The notes beneath the pieces were generated by a model. That model was not told where the DNA came from, searched no databases, and saw only the letters and a program-made list of their open reading frames with translations. From Simkania sp. (GTDB taxonomy: Bacteria; Chlamydiota; Chlamydiia; Chlamydiales; Simkaniaceae), in contig JANQSR010000101.1 of assembly GCA_028279205.1 (NCBI GenBank), forward strand, positions 1 to 8,919: 8,919 bases of DNA, read 5' to 3'. Made by a program: the position numbers and the translations under genes. Below are positions 1 through 5,584 of this stretch, piece after piece. The number at the start of each line of letters is the position of its first letter. Position 1 is the stretch's first letter.

Positions 1-927
1 CCCCTTCTCTACACGAATCGGCTCCATCCTGCCGTTTTTAAAATGTGTCATGGCCCTCTTGGTTATATTCATTCAGAAACAGGGGGTTCTCTAGAAGCCT
101 TTTGGGAAAAAGAGCTGGGGATTGAGCCTTTGCCCTTGCAGGGGGGGTTTGATATTGAAGCGCTCTCTGTGACGACGGTTTGTTTGGAACTTGCCACGAC
201 AATGGGGTGCAATCCCATCTATTTGGTCGGCGTTGATCTGGCATTTACAGACAATCGCATTTACGCAGAAGGGGTGGTGGAAACAGACTGGCTCTCTTCT
301 AAGCGAAAAGAGGAGGTGCGCTCTTCCGAACAGCTCCTTTCAAGAAAAGATCGGCATGGCAAGCAGGTTCATACCCTCGTTAAATGGGTCATGGAATCGG
401 AGACCATCAGCCTTTTTGTGAAAAGTCACCCTCATACCACCTATGTCAACAGCACTTCGGGAGGGATTGGTTTTCCGAGCCTCCCCTATCAAAAGCTCTC
501 TTTTGAGCGGTTTGAAAAAAAAATAGACTTGAGAGGAAAGATTGAAACGCTCATCCGAGAAAACCGTTTCTCGTTGAAAAAGAGAAACCCTTTAGAGAAA
601 CTGGCTCGCTCTCTAAAGAGGGGGCAAGAGATCGCATGCCAAGCGCTCGATGAGATCAGGCGTATTAAAGGGGGAAGCGAGCCACAGAAAAATGGACGGT
701 TGATCTTTTTGCAAATGGAATTGGAATCACTCCTGGCCTATTCGGTTTGTCTCAAACAGGAAGCGCGCACCTTTCGGAAGGTTTTTGAGCGTACGTGTCG
801 GACTCGGACTTCAGGTTGGACCTGCCAGGATGAATGGGAGTATCTGGATGCCAAATGGAAGGGGTTTGACGCGCTTATCACAGAGTATCTGGTGACTTTA
901 CAAAATAGTTCGGATTCGATTTATTGA
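1..927 (+). CDS. DUF115/Maf-like putative glycosyltransferase, C-terminal part (5' end outside window)
   Basis: The reading frame is open from base 1 and runs 308 codons to TGA at 925-927, so the true start lies to the left; the ATG at 43 is probably internal. The segment MGCNPIYLVGVDLAFTDN, followed about 45 residues later by a GKQVHTL stretch and then by VNSTSGGIGFPSLPYQ, matches the conserved core of DUF115 (PF01973, MptE-like / 'motility accessory factor'). In flagellated bacteria Maf proteins transfer nonulosonic acids such as pseudaminic acid to flagellin; in archaea related proteins are pterin pyrophosphokinases. The last ~130 residues are charged and probably helical, as in Maf tails. 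No signal peptide can be judged and no membrane segment is visible, so a cytosolic enzyme is likely. gloB follows 43 nt downstream on the same strand. Family assignment is fairly secure; donor and acceptor are unknown. Confidence 0.75.
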   Translation, partial: PLLYTNRLHPAVFKMCHGPLGYIHSETGGSLEAFWEKELGIEPLPLQGGFDIEALSVTTVCLELATTMGCNPIYLVGVDLAFTDNRIYAEGVVETDWLSSKRKEEVRSSEQLLSRKDRHGKQVHTLVKWVMESETISLFVKSHPHTTYVNSTSGGIGFPSLPYQKLSFERFEKKIDLRGKIETLIRENRFSLKKRNPLEKLARSLKRGQEIACQALDEIRRIKGGSEPQKNGRLIFLQMELESLLAYSVCLKQEARTFRKVFERTCRTRTSGWTCQDEWEYLDAKWKGFDALITEYLVTLQNSSDSIY

Positions 928-970
928 AATTAAAAGAGATTTTTTTGCTTTTAACTTGTGTGGATCTTTT

Positions 971-1759
971 ATGGATAACGTAGAGAAAAAGGAGCTTGGT
1001 GTTAATCAGTTCCTGTATGTCATTCCCGCTTTAAAAGACAATTACATCTATCTTTTGGTGTGCAAAGAGGAGGTGCTTGCCGTTGATCCAGGAGATGGAA
1101 AAAAAGTGTTGAGCCTATTGCAAGAGACTAGCTTGACTCTCAAGACCATCTTGATCACGCACCATCATGCTGATCATACGGATGGCAATGAGCTTCTCGT
1201 AAGAAAGACAGGATGTCATGTGATCGGCCCAGAAGATGATCGGATCCCAGAATTAGAACAGTCGGTTGATGATGGAGAGGAACTTCTCTTTGGCCCTTTT
1301 ACGATCGAAGTGGTTGCCACTCCTGGACACTCCAAGCCGCATGTGGTCTACTTTTTCAGAGATCTTCATGTGCTTTTTGCGGGAGATCTGCTTTTTGGAG
1401 CGGGTTGTGGGCGCCTCTTAGAAGGAACCTCTGAAGAGATGTGCTCTTCTGTCGAAAAAATTGCAAAATTTCCCCAAAGAACTCAGATTTTCTTCGGGCA
1501 CGAATACACGTTGAAAAACCTTGAGTTCGCCCATTTTATTGAACCAGATAATCTGGATGTCAAACAGAGGCTTGAAAAAGTGCGCCATCTAAGAGCAGAG
1601 GGGAAATCGACCACCCCTTCGACACTTGCTATCGAAAAAAAGACCAACCCCTTTTTGCGTGCTCAATCGCCTGAATTAAAAGAAGCGGTTGCGATGTCAA
1701 ACGGCGATACAATGGCTGTTTTTACTCGTCTTCGGAAGCTAAGAGATGATTGGCAATAG
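971..1759 (+). CDS. gloB: Hydroxyacylglutathione hydrolase (glyoxalase II), metallo-beta-lactamase fold
   Basis: The 262-residue product hydrolyses S-lactoylglutathione to lactate and glutathione, the second step of methylglyoxal detoxification, in the cytosol. All metal-site residues are visible: THHHADH (H64, H66, D68, H69), TPGH (H120), AGD (D139) and FFGHEYT (H177). The N-terminal IPALKDNYIYLL and C-terminal NPFLRA are typical of true glyoxalase II rather than generic metallo-hydrolases, and the length is only slightly above the usual ~250. I chose ATG 971. An in-frame TTG at 956 would add five residues, but neither start has a convincing Shine-Dalgarno. The family core begins about 17 residues in, so the N-terminus is slightly extended. 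It probably shares a transcript with the DUF115 gene 43 nt upstream. Chlamydiae mostly lack glutathione synthesis, so host glutathione adducts may be the substrate (inference). Confidence 0.92.
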   Translation: MDNVEKKELGVNQFLYVIPALKDNYIYLLVCKEEVLAVDPGDGKKVLSLLQETSLTLKTILITHHHADHTDGNELLVRKTGCHVIGPEDDRIPELEQSVDDGEELLFGPFTIEVVATPGHSKPHVVYFFRDLHVLFAGDLLFGAGCGRLLEGTSEEMCSSVEKIAKFPQRTQIFFGHEYTLKNLEFAHFIEPDNLDVKQRLEKVRHLRAEGKSTTPSTLAIEKKTNPFLRAQSPELKEAVAMSNGDTMAVFTRLRKLRDDWQ

Positions 1760-1816
1760 AAAAAGAAGCGCATCTTTAGCCACTTTGGTATATGGAGTTA
1801 TTCTTCCCAATTGGTA

Positions 1817-2035
1817 TTACAAGTTCTTTGTATACCTCTTGTGCCAAGGGTAGGCGGGAAGCTCTTGGCAAGCCTTAGGATCTTTTAACCTAAAGAAGTC
1901 ATCAGAAGAAGAGCGTCTGATCGGCTCTACAACCAGATTAGCTTGCCCTCTTTTCTTCGACTCCGACTGCTCCAAGCCAGAGCAGCTGAGTAGCAAAAGC
2001 AAAAGAAAACTGGCAGTCAACCATTTAAAGGACAT
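1817..2035 (-). CDS. Small predicted lipoprotein (72 aa)
   Basis: The product begins MSFKWLTASF, then has a run of leucines ending in a lipobox, LLSC, with the lipidated cysteine at residue 18. The mature part is ~54 polar residues without a domain I recognise. This is a classic short bacterial lipoprotein layout, anchored in the inner or outer membrane after Lgt/LspA processing. No strong Shine-Dalgarno precedes ATG 2035. The gene converges on gloB (57 nt between stops) and diverges from the sigma-54 activator (104 nt between starts). In C. trachomatis the hypothetical genes CT465/CT466 lie near atoC and could be positional counterparts, but I cannot confirm homology. The signal peptide and lipobox are the main evidence that this ORF is real; the function is unknown. 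Confidence 0.65.
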   Translation of the reverse strand: MSFKWLTASFLLLLLLSCSGLEQSESKKRGQANLVVEPIRRSSSDDFFRLKDPKACQELPAYPWHKRYTKNL

Positions 2036-2057
2036 GCGATCTAAAGAGCAGAGGGCA

Positions 2058-2086
2058 TTGAAAAAAAAAATCGAGCACGCTATGCA
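2058..2086 (+). promoter_or_regulatory. Possible sigma-70-type promoter for the sigma-54 activator
   Basis: TTGAAA (2058-2063, 5/6 to consensus) is followed after 17 nt by TATGCA (2081-2086, 3/6), 53 nt before the ATG. The spacer starts inside a run of ten A (2061-2070), so its length could vary by slippage. The -10 match is weak, so this is tentative. I saw no convincing sigma-54 (-24/-12) site here. Confidence 0.3.
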
Positions 2087-2139
2087 AAAGATAAGGGTGC
2101 AAAAGGGGTTTTAAACTTTTTTAGCGAGCTCTCTTGTAA

Positions 2140-3393
2140 ATGAAGAAAGTACTGATCATTGAAAGACAAATACCTGATCGGGAATTTTTGATCAACTATC
2201 TGGGAAAAAAATCGATCCAAATTGTATCTGTCGAGGAAGGGTCGAGTCTGTTTGAGCAACTTCACCACCACTCTTTTGATGCCATTTTCACTGATCTTAA
2301 AGGGCTTGAACTTATCAAGCGAGCAAAGAAACTTTTGCCCCAAACCCCCCTTATTTTTTTAAAAAAGGCAAGTGACAAGAGCCGAAAAGATGTAGATGTA
2401 ACACTTGAAAAACCGTTTGAGCTCGGCTGTCTAGAAAATCTTTTTGCCAAGATTCAGATGCAAAAAGAGCAGCCCGTTTTGATTGCGAAAAGCGCCTCAA
2501 TGCAAAAGGTTTTAAGACAGGTTGAAAAAGTGGCAACAAGTCATGCTAATATCTTTATTTGTGGTCAATCGGGAACGGGCAAGGAAGTGATTGCAAGCAT
2601 GATCCATGCGGGATCGAAACGCGCATCCTTTCCTTTCATACGGGTGAACTGCGCTGCTCTTTCCGACACACTGATTGAATCTGAGTTTTTTGGGCATGAA
2701 AGGGGTGCTTTTACAGGAGCGCATCACAGACGGATTGGTCGTTTTGAGCTTTCTGATAGGGGAACGCTCCTTCTCGATGAAGTTTCAGAAATTCCCGCAT
2801 CGCTTCAGGCCAAGTTGCTCAGGGTGGTTCAAGAGCAAGAGTTTGAAAGGGTCGGAGCTGCTCACCCTATACCCATCGATGTAAGGCTCATTTCGACTTC
2901 CAATCGGGATATGAAGGTGGCAATTCAAAGCAAAGTTTTTAGAGAGGATCTATACTATCGGTTGAACGTCATTCCTATCTATTTGCCCCCTTTGCAAAAC
3001 CGTTTAGAAGATATTAGCCCCCTTGCCGCTCATTTCCTAAAAGAGGTGTGTGGCAAAAATCAGATGGCCGAAAAAATTTTATCGAAAAAAGCAAAAAAAA
3101 AATTGTTAGAGTACAGATGGCCTGGAAATATTCGTCAACTCCGCAATGTGATTGAGCATGCGGCTATCACAAGTGATGGGGAGTGCATCGATGAAAAGCA
3201 CCTTTTTTTTGAAGAGATGGGGAGCAGCGAAGACGAGTCTATTTTAGAGGGGGGGCTCTGCCTAAAAGAGGTCGAAAAACGGCACATTCTCTCAACGCTT
3301 AAGGGGTGTCAAGGAAATCGAACCTATGCGGCCGAAAGACTTGGAATCAGCGTGCGCACACTTAGAAATAAACTTAAAACCTATTCAGGTTGA
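2140..3393 (+). CDS. ctcC: NtrC-family sigma-54 activator with degenerate receiver and Fis-type HTH (AtoC/CtcC-like)
   Basis: This 417-residue cytosolic bacterial enhancer-binding protein uses ATP to remodel sigma-54 RNA polymerase. Residues 1-105 are a receiver domain with likely phospho-acceptor D52 (FTDLKG) and K91 (EKPF). The acidic pair is replaced by E8-R9, the usual Thr/Ser is K75, and the MPxMD loop after the Asp is missing. The AAA+ domain (~112-340) is intact: Walker A GQSGTGKE (142-149), GAFTGA loop (189-194), Walker B TLLLDE (209-214), arginine fingers around R268 and R274, and WPGN (327-330). Residues ~373-414 form a Fis-like helix-turn-helix. C. trachomatis CtcC is reported to lack a DNA-binding domain, so this copy is more complete. 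No sensor kinase gene is adjacent. The start at ATG 2140 fits the receiver N-terminus; its ribosome site is weak. The stop overlaps the convergent HAD gene by 13 nt. Confidence 0.92.
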   Translation: MKKVLIIERQIPDREFLINYLGKKSIQIVSVEEGSSLFEQLHHHSFDAIFTDLKGLELIKRAKKLLPQTPLIFLKKASDKSRKDVDVTLEKPFELGCLENLFAKIQMQKEQPVLIAKSASMQKVLRQVEKVATSHANIFICGQSGTGKEVIASMIHAGSKRASFPFIRVNCAALSDTLIESEFFGHERGAFTGAHHRRIGRFELSDRGTLLLDEVSEIPASLQAKLLRVVQEQEFERVGAAHPIPIDVRLISTSNRDMKVAIQSKVFREDLYYRLNVIPIYLPPLQNRLEDISPLAAHFLKEVCGKNQMAEKILSKKAKKKLLEYRWPGNIRQLRNVIEHAAITSDGECIDEKHLFFEEMGSSEDESILEGGLCLKEVEKRHILSTLKGCQGNRTYAAERLGISVRTLRNKLKTYSG

Positions 3394-4067
3394 ATTTTTT
3401 TGAGCACGCATTCGAGCGACTCAAAGTGAGGATACCCCTCTTGAGTCTGTCCCATTTGAGGGTGCTCTTTCGAGCAGATTAGAATCGGATCGATGTGAGC
3501 CCCTTTTAGAGCAGCAATGCCCCGGAGTGTATCTTCAAAGCCGATCTTGATACCTTGAGGGCGCATCCATTCAATTGCTTTGACATACCCATCTTTTGCG
3601 GGCTTAGGGTTTTTGTAATCTTCCCGAGTCACCCACAAGGGAATCTGCTTCAAAAGGGGCAAATAGGTTTTGCACAGATCGACCTGTTTTCTTGCCGAGT
3701 TGGTGACAACGCAGTGGGGGATTTCCAAACTTTTGACCAGGCTTAAGAAGGAAGGGGCACCTGGCATCCAGTTAACCCCCTCCCTTTCGAGCAGCCGTTC
3801 GTACTCTCTTTTTTTCTCTGCATAAAGCGCGTCCCATTTTTTCTTCTTTAGAAGGTCGGGAAACTTCTCAGCGATCATCTGGTTTAGACCTTGCGCACCC
3901 GTATGAGCCATCGAGACATAGGTTGAAAAGTCCCAGGGAAAGGGGAGATGGTTGTTTTCCATCATTTTTCGGTAGGCTTGGTAGTGCAAAGGCTCGGTAT
4001 CGACGAGGAGCCCATCAAAGTCAAAAAAGAGGGTAGCAGAGGAGGTAAGTGTGAGTAAATTGTTCAT
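3381..4067 (-). CDS. HAD-superfamily phosphatase (Gph / beta-phosphoglucomutase-like subfamily IA)
   Basis: A 228-residue soluble hydrolase with all four HAD motifs: DFDGLLVDTEP (nucleophile D16 and acid/base D18), VVTNS (T122), NPKP (K155) and GFEDTLRG (E178-D179). A helical cap (~25-95) between motifs I and II marks subfamily IA with a C1 cap, which includes phosphoglycolate phosphatases and beta-phosphoglucomutases. The substrate cannot be told from sequence. I prefer ATG 4067; a TTG at 4076 would add three residues and would lie one base from the tRNA. Neither start has a Shine-Dalgarno. The gene follows tRNA-Leu by 10 nt on the same strand and is probably co-transcribed with it. The position next to truA matches CT464 (annotated phosphoglycolate phosphatase) in C. 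trachomatis, from memory. Confidence 0.88.
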   Translation of the reverse strand: MNNLLTLTSSATLFFDFDGLLVDTEPLHYQAYRKMMENNHLPFPWDFSTYVSMAHTGAQGLNQMIAEKFPDLLKKKKWDALYAEKKREYERLLEREGVNWMPGAPSFLSLVKSLEIPHCVVTNSARKQVDLCKTYLPLLKQIPLWVTREDYKNPKPAKDGYVKAIEWMRPQGIKIGFEDTLRGIAALKGAHIDPILICSKEHPQMGQTQEGYPHFESLECVLKKIQPE

Positions 4068-4077
4068 ATCAAACAAG

Positions 4078-4160
4078 TGCCGATGACTGGATTCGAACCA
4101 GCACCTTATCGCTAAGAGCAGATTTTGAGTCTGCCGTGTCTACCATTCCACCACATCGGC
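4078..4160 (-). tRNA. tRNA-Leu (anticodon CAA)
   Basis: Read on the minus strand, this 83-nt gene folds as a class II tRNA. The acceptor stem is GCCGATG/CATCGGC with discriminator A (4078). The anticodon arm is GCAGA-CTCAAAA-TCTGC, giving anticodon CAA, which reads UUG. The long variable arm is CTTA-GCGA-TAAG, and the T arm is GCTGG-TTCGAAT-CCAGT. The long variable arm and CAA anticodon identify leucine. CCA is not encoded. It lies between truA (94 nt upstream) and the HAD gene (10 nt downstream), all on the minus strand. Confidence 0.97.
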
Positions 4161-4211
4161 TTGAGGTTTTGCTTAAATCTTCCCTCCAGTCTATCCACTT
4201 GCTACTTAAAA

Positions 4212-4249
4212 TGCAAAAGCCCCAAAAGGATATTTTGAAAACAAATATC
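4212..4249 (-). terminator. Possible terminator after truA
   Basis: On the minus strand, 5 nt past the truA stop, GATATTT pairs with AAATATC (7 bp, 7-nt loop, 4229-4249) and is followed by CTTTTGGGGCTTTT. The stem is AT-rich and the T tract is interrupted by GGGG, so termination may be weak or partial and the tRNA may be reached by read-through. Confidence 0.4.
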
Positions 4250-4254
4250 TATAG

Positions 4255-5022
4255 CTAGTAGAGCACCGCTACCAAGAAAAGTCCTTGAGGGGGGGCTGGA
4301 GGGGGAGCAACCCCTCTCTTTTTGGCTCGTAACATAGAGGGGATCTCTTCCAAGCGGATGCGCCCTCTGGCAATATAGATGAGCGTTCCAACTAGATTGC
4401 GCACCATTTTGTAGAGAAAACCATCCCCTATAAACTCTAGGCGAAAGCGATCTTTGCCTTCTGGAATATGGAGGATAGAGTGAATGGTTTTCATGGGAGA
4501 GCGGTGAGGTTTGAGAGAGTTAGCAAAAGAGGAGAAATCGTGTGTGCCGATAAAAAATTTAAACGCTTGCTGGAGCTTTTCAAAGTTCATATCGCCTGGG
4601 AAAAAGGTGCGATACCGGTTTTCAAAAGGATCCAAGATAGGGTTTGTTGTGATCCGATAGTGGTAGATCTTTTGGACGGCGCTAAAGCGAGCGTGAAAAT
4701 CAGAGTCTGCCTTTTCGATGGAAAGGAGGCGGACTTCAGGAGGAAGCAGGTGATTGGCTCTTTCTAGAAAATGGGGCATTAGAGGGGTTTTAAGACTGAA
4801 ATGAGCCGTTTGACAAAGAGCATGCACGCCAGCATCGGTGCGACCTGCTCCGAAGAGTGTTACCTTCTCTTTTGTCAGGTCTTGAAACGTCCGTTCTAAA
4901 ACCCCCTGAACAGAGGGGGCTTTTGTTTGAACCTGCCACCCCTTAAAGGGGGATCCGTCGTAGCTTATAGAAAGGCGATACTTGAACTCGCAACTTTTTT
5001 GTCTTTTGAGAGAGAGGGTCAA
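4255..5022 (-). CDS. truA: tRNA pseudouridine(38-40) synthase TruA
   Basis: The 255-residue enzyme converts uridines 38-40 in the anticodon arm of many tRNAs to pseudouridine. The catalytic motif GAGRTDAGVHA carries the nucleophile D63. YDGSPFKGWQ (21-30), the HARFSA and KIYHYRI region, and the C-terminal DGFLYKMVRNLVGTL are all standard for TruA. Length is normal. The only plausible start is TTG 5022: no ATG, GTG or other TTG occurs before the conserved YDG. An upstream ATG at ~5046 in another frame reads eight codons to a TGA that overlaps the TTG. The Shine-Dalgarno is poor. The gene lies 78 nt downstream of the SWIB gene and upstream of tRNA-Leu on the same strand. That tRNA is a plausible substrate, since its anticodon loop and stem include U38-40 positions (inference). 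Confidence 0.95.
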   Translation of the reverse strand: MTLSLKRQKSCEFKYRLSISYDGSPFKGWQVQTKAPSVQGVLERTFQDLTKEKVTLFGAGRTDAGVHALCQTAHFSLKTPLMPHFLERANHLLPPEVRLLSIEKADSDFHARFSAVQKIYHYRITTNPILDPFENRYRTFFPGDMNFEKLQQAFKFFIGTHDFSSFANSLKPHRSPMKTIHSILHIPEGKDRFRLEFIGDGFLYKMVRNLVGTLIYIARGRIRLEEIPSMLRAKKRGVAPPPAPPQGLFLVAVLY

Positions 5023-5100
5023 TTTTTCTGGTCAGCCCCCCGCATATAAGAAGCAGGCTTGCACAGAATTAAGATAGCAGGTTTCAAAGGAGTAAGCAGA

Positions 5101-5358
5101 TTAAGAGAGATGGGTACTGATTTTTCTGGTCATATCGAACATGTCAATTGCCTCTTCACTTCCAAACACTTTTGCCAGTTTTTCATCTGGAATAATAGTC
5201 CGTTTGTTTTTCGGATCTTGCCTTTTGTATTTTTTAATATAAGCCCAAACCTTCTTTGCTACTTCAGTTCTGGGCATAGGCCCCACACCGATGACCTTAG
5301 AGAGGGCAACACTAATCTTCATCGGCTGCATAAATTTAGAGGTTGTTTTTTTTTCCAT
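5101..5358 (-). CDS. SWIB/MDM2-domain protein (chlamydial type, 85 aa)
   Basis: Almost the whole product is one SWIB domain: PMKISVALSKVIGVGPMPRT, then VWAYIKKYKRQDPKNKRTI, then DEKLAKVFG and a C-terminal helix. SWIB domains are typical of eukaryotic chromatin remodelling subunits. In bacteria they are best known from Chlamydiae, as a small stand-alone protein (CT460, ~86 aa) and fused to topoisomerase I. A role in chromatin condensation or DNA-topology regulation during the developmental cycle is generally suspected but not settled. An excellent Shine-Dalgarno, AAGGAG (5365-5370), sits 6 nt before ATG 5358. truA follows 78 nt downstream on the same strand; the UGP3-like gene is divergent. 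This is the strongest single clue to the phylum. Confidence 0.92.
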   Translation of the reverse strand: MEKKTTSKFMQPMKISVALSKVIGVGPMPRTEVAKKVWAYIKKYKRQDPKNKRTIIPDEKLAKVFGSEEAIDMFDMTRKISTHLS

Positions 5359-5364
5359 GATTTA

Positions 5365-5370
5365 CTCCTT
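5365..5370 (-). promoter_or_regulatory. Strong Shine-Dalgarno of the SWIB gene
   Basis: On the minus strand AAGGAG lies 6 nt before ATG 5358. It stands out because truA, the HAD gene, gloB and the sigma-54 activator all have weak sites. Confidence 0.85.
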
Positions 5371-5432
5371 AAGATGTAGGATGGTTTCGGGAAGATAAGA
5401 GACCACAAATTTTTGTCTTAGTAGAGAACGTT

Positions 5433-5460
5433 TTTATCCTTCTCATAGATTATTAGTCAA
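5433..5460 (-). promoter_or_regulatory. Probable promoter of the SWIB gene
   Basis: On the minus strand TTGACT (5455-5460, 5/6) is separated by 16 nt from GATAAA (5433-5438, 4/6). This would give a leader of about 65-70 nt before ATG 5358. The rest of the divergent 226-nt gap to the UGP3-like start at 5585 shows no other clear structure. Confidence 0.45.
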
Positions 5461-5513
5461 ACAAAAAGCAAAAAAGGGTGGGTTTTTTCAAAAATCGGAT
5501 CAATTCGTCCATT

Positions 5514-5542
5514 TTGGACAACTAAAAGAGAAGTATGATACT
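5514..5542 (+). promoter_or_regulatory. Tentative promoter of the UGP3-like gene
   Basis: TTGGAC (5514-5519) and GATACT (5537-5542) are 17 nt apart, about 40 nt before the TTG start. The -35 box matches only at TTG (3/6) and the -10 box matches 4/6, so this is a weak call. Confidence 0.25.
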
Positions 5543-5584
5543 CTTTTTCTTAAAATTAGAGTAGAGATAAAGTGGGTAGCTGGC

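Noticed and set aside
2531..2548. TGGCA...ATGCT resembling a sigma-54 -24/-12 site
   Set aside because: Spacing and -12 box are off and it lies inside the activator's coding region.
2080..2727. Several 60-90 codon minus-strand frames opposite the sigma-54 activator
   Set aside because: They lie wholly or largely antisense to a clearly conserved protein and have no motifs or ribosome sites.
4140..4200. Promoter directly upstream of tRNA-Leu
   Set aside because: TTGCAT and TAGACT-like boxes can be drawn on the minus strand, but each matches poorly, so I do not annotate it.
4468..4767. 99-codon plus-strand frame within truA
   Set aside because: Antisense to conserved TruA sequence, including its RNA-binding core; no independent support.
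5059..5379. 106-codon plus-strand frame covering the SWIB gene
   Set aside because: Antisense to the SWIB domain, which has a strong ribosome site and promoter; the frame is Phe- and Cys-rich and unlike a real protein.
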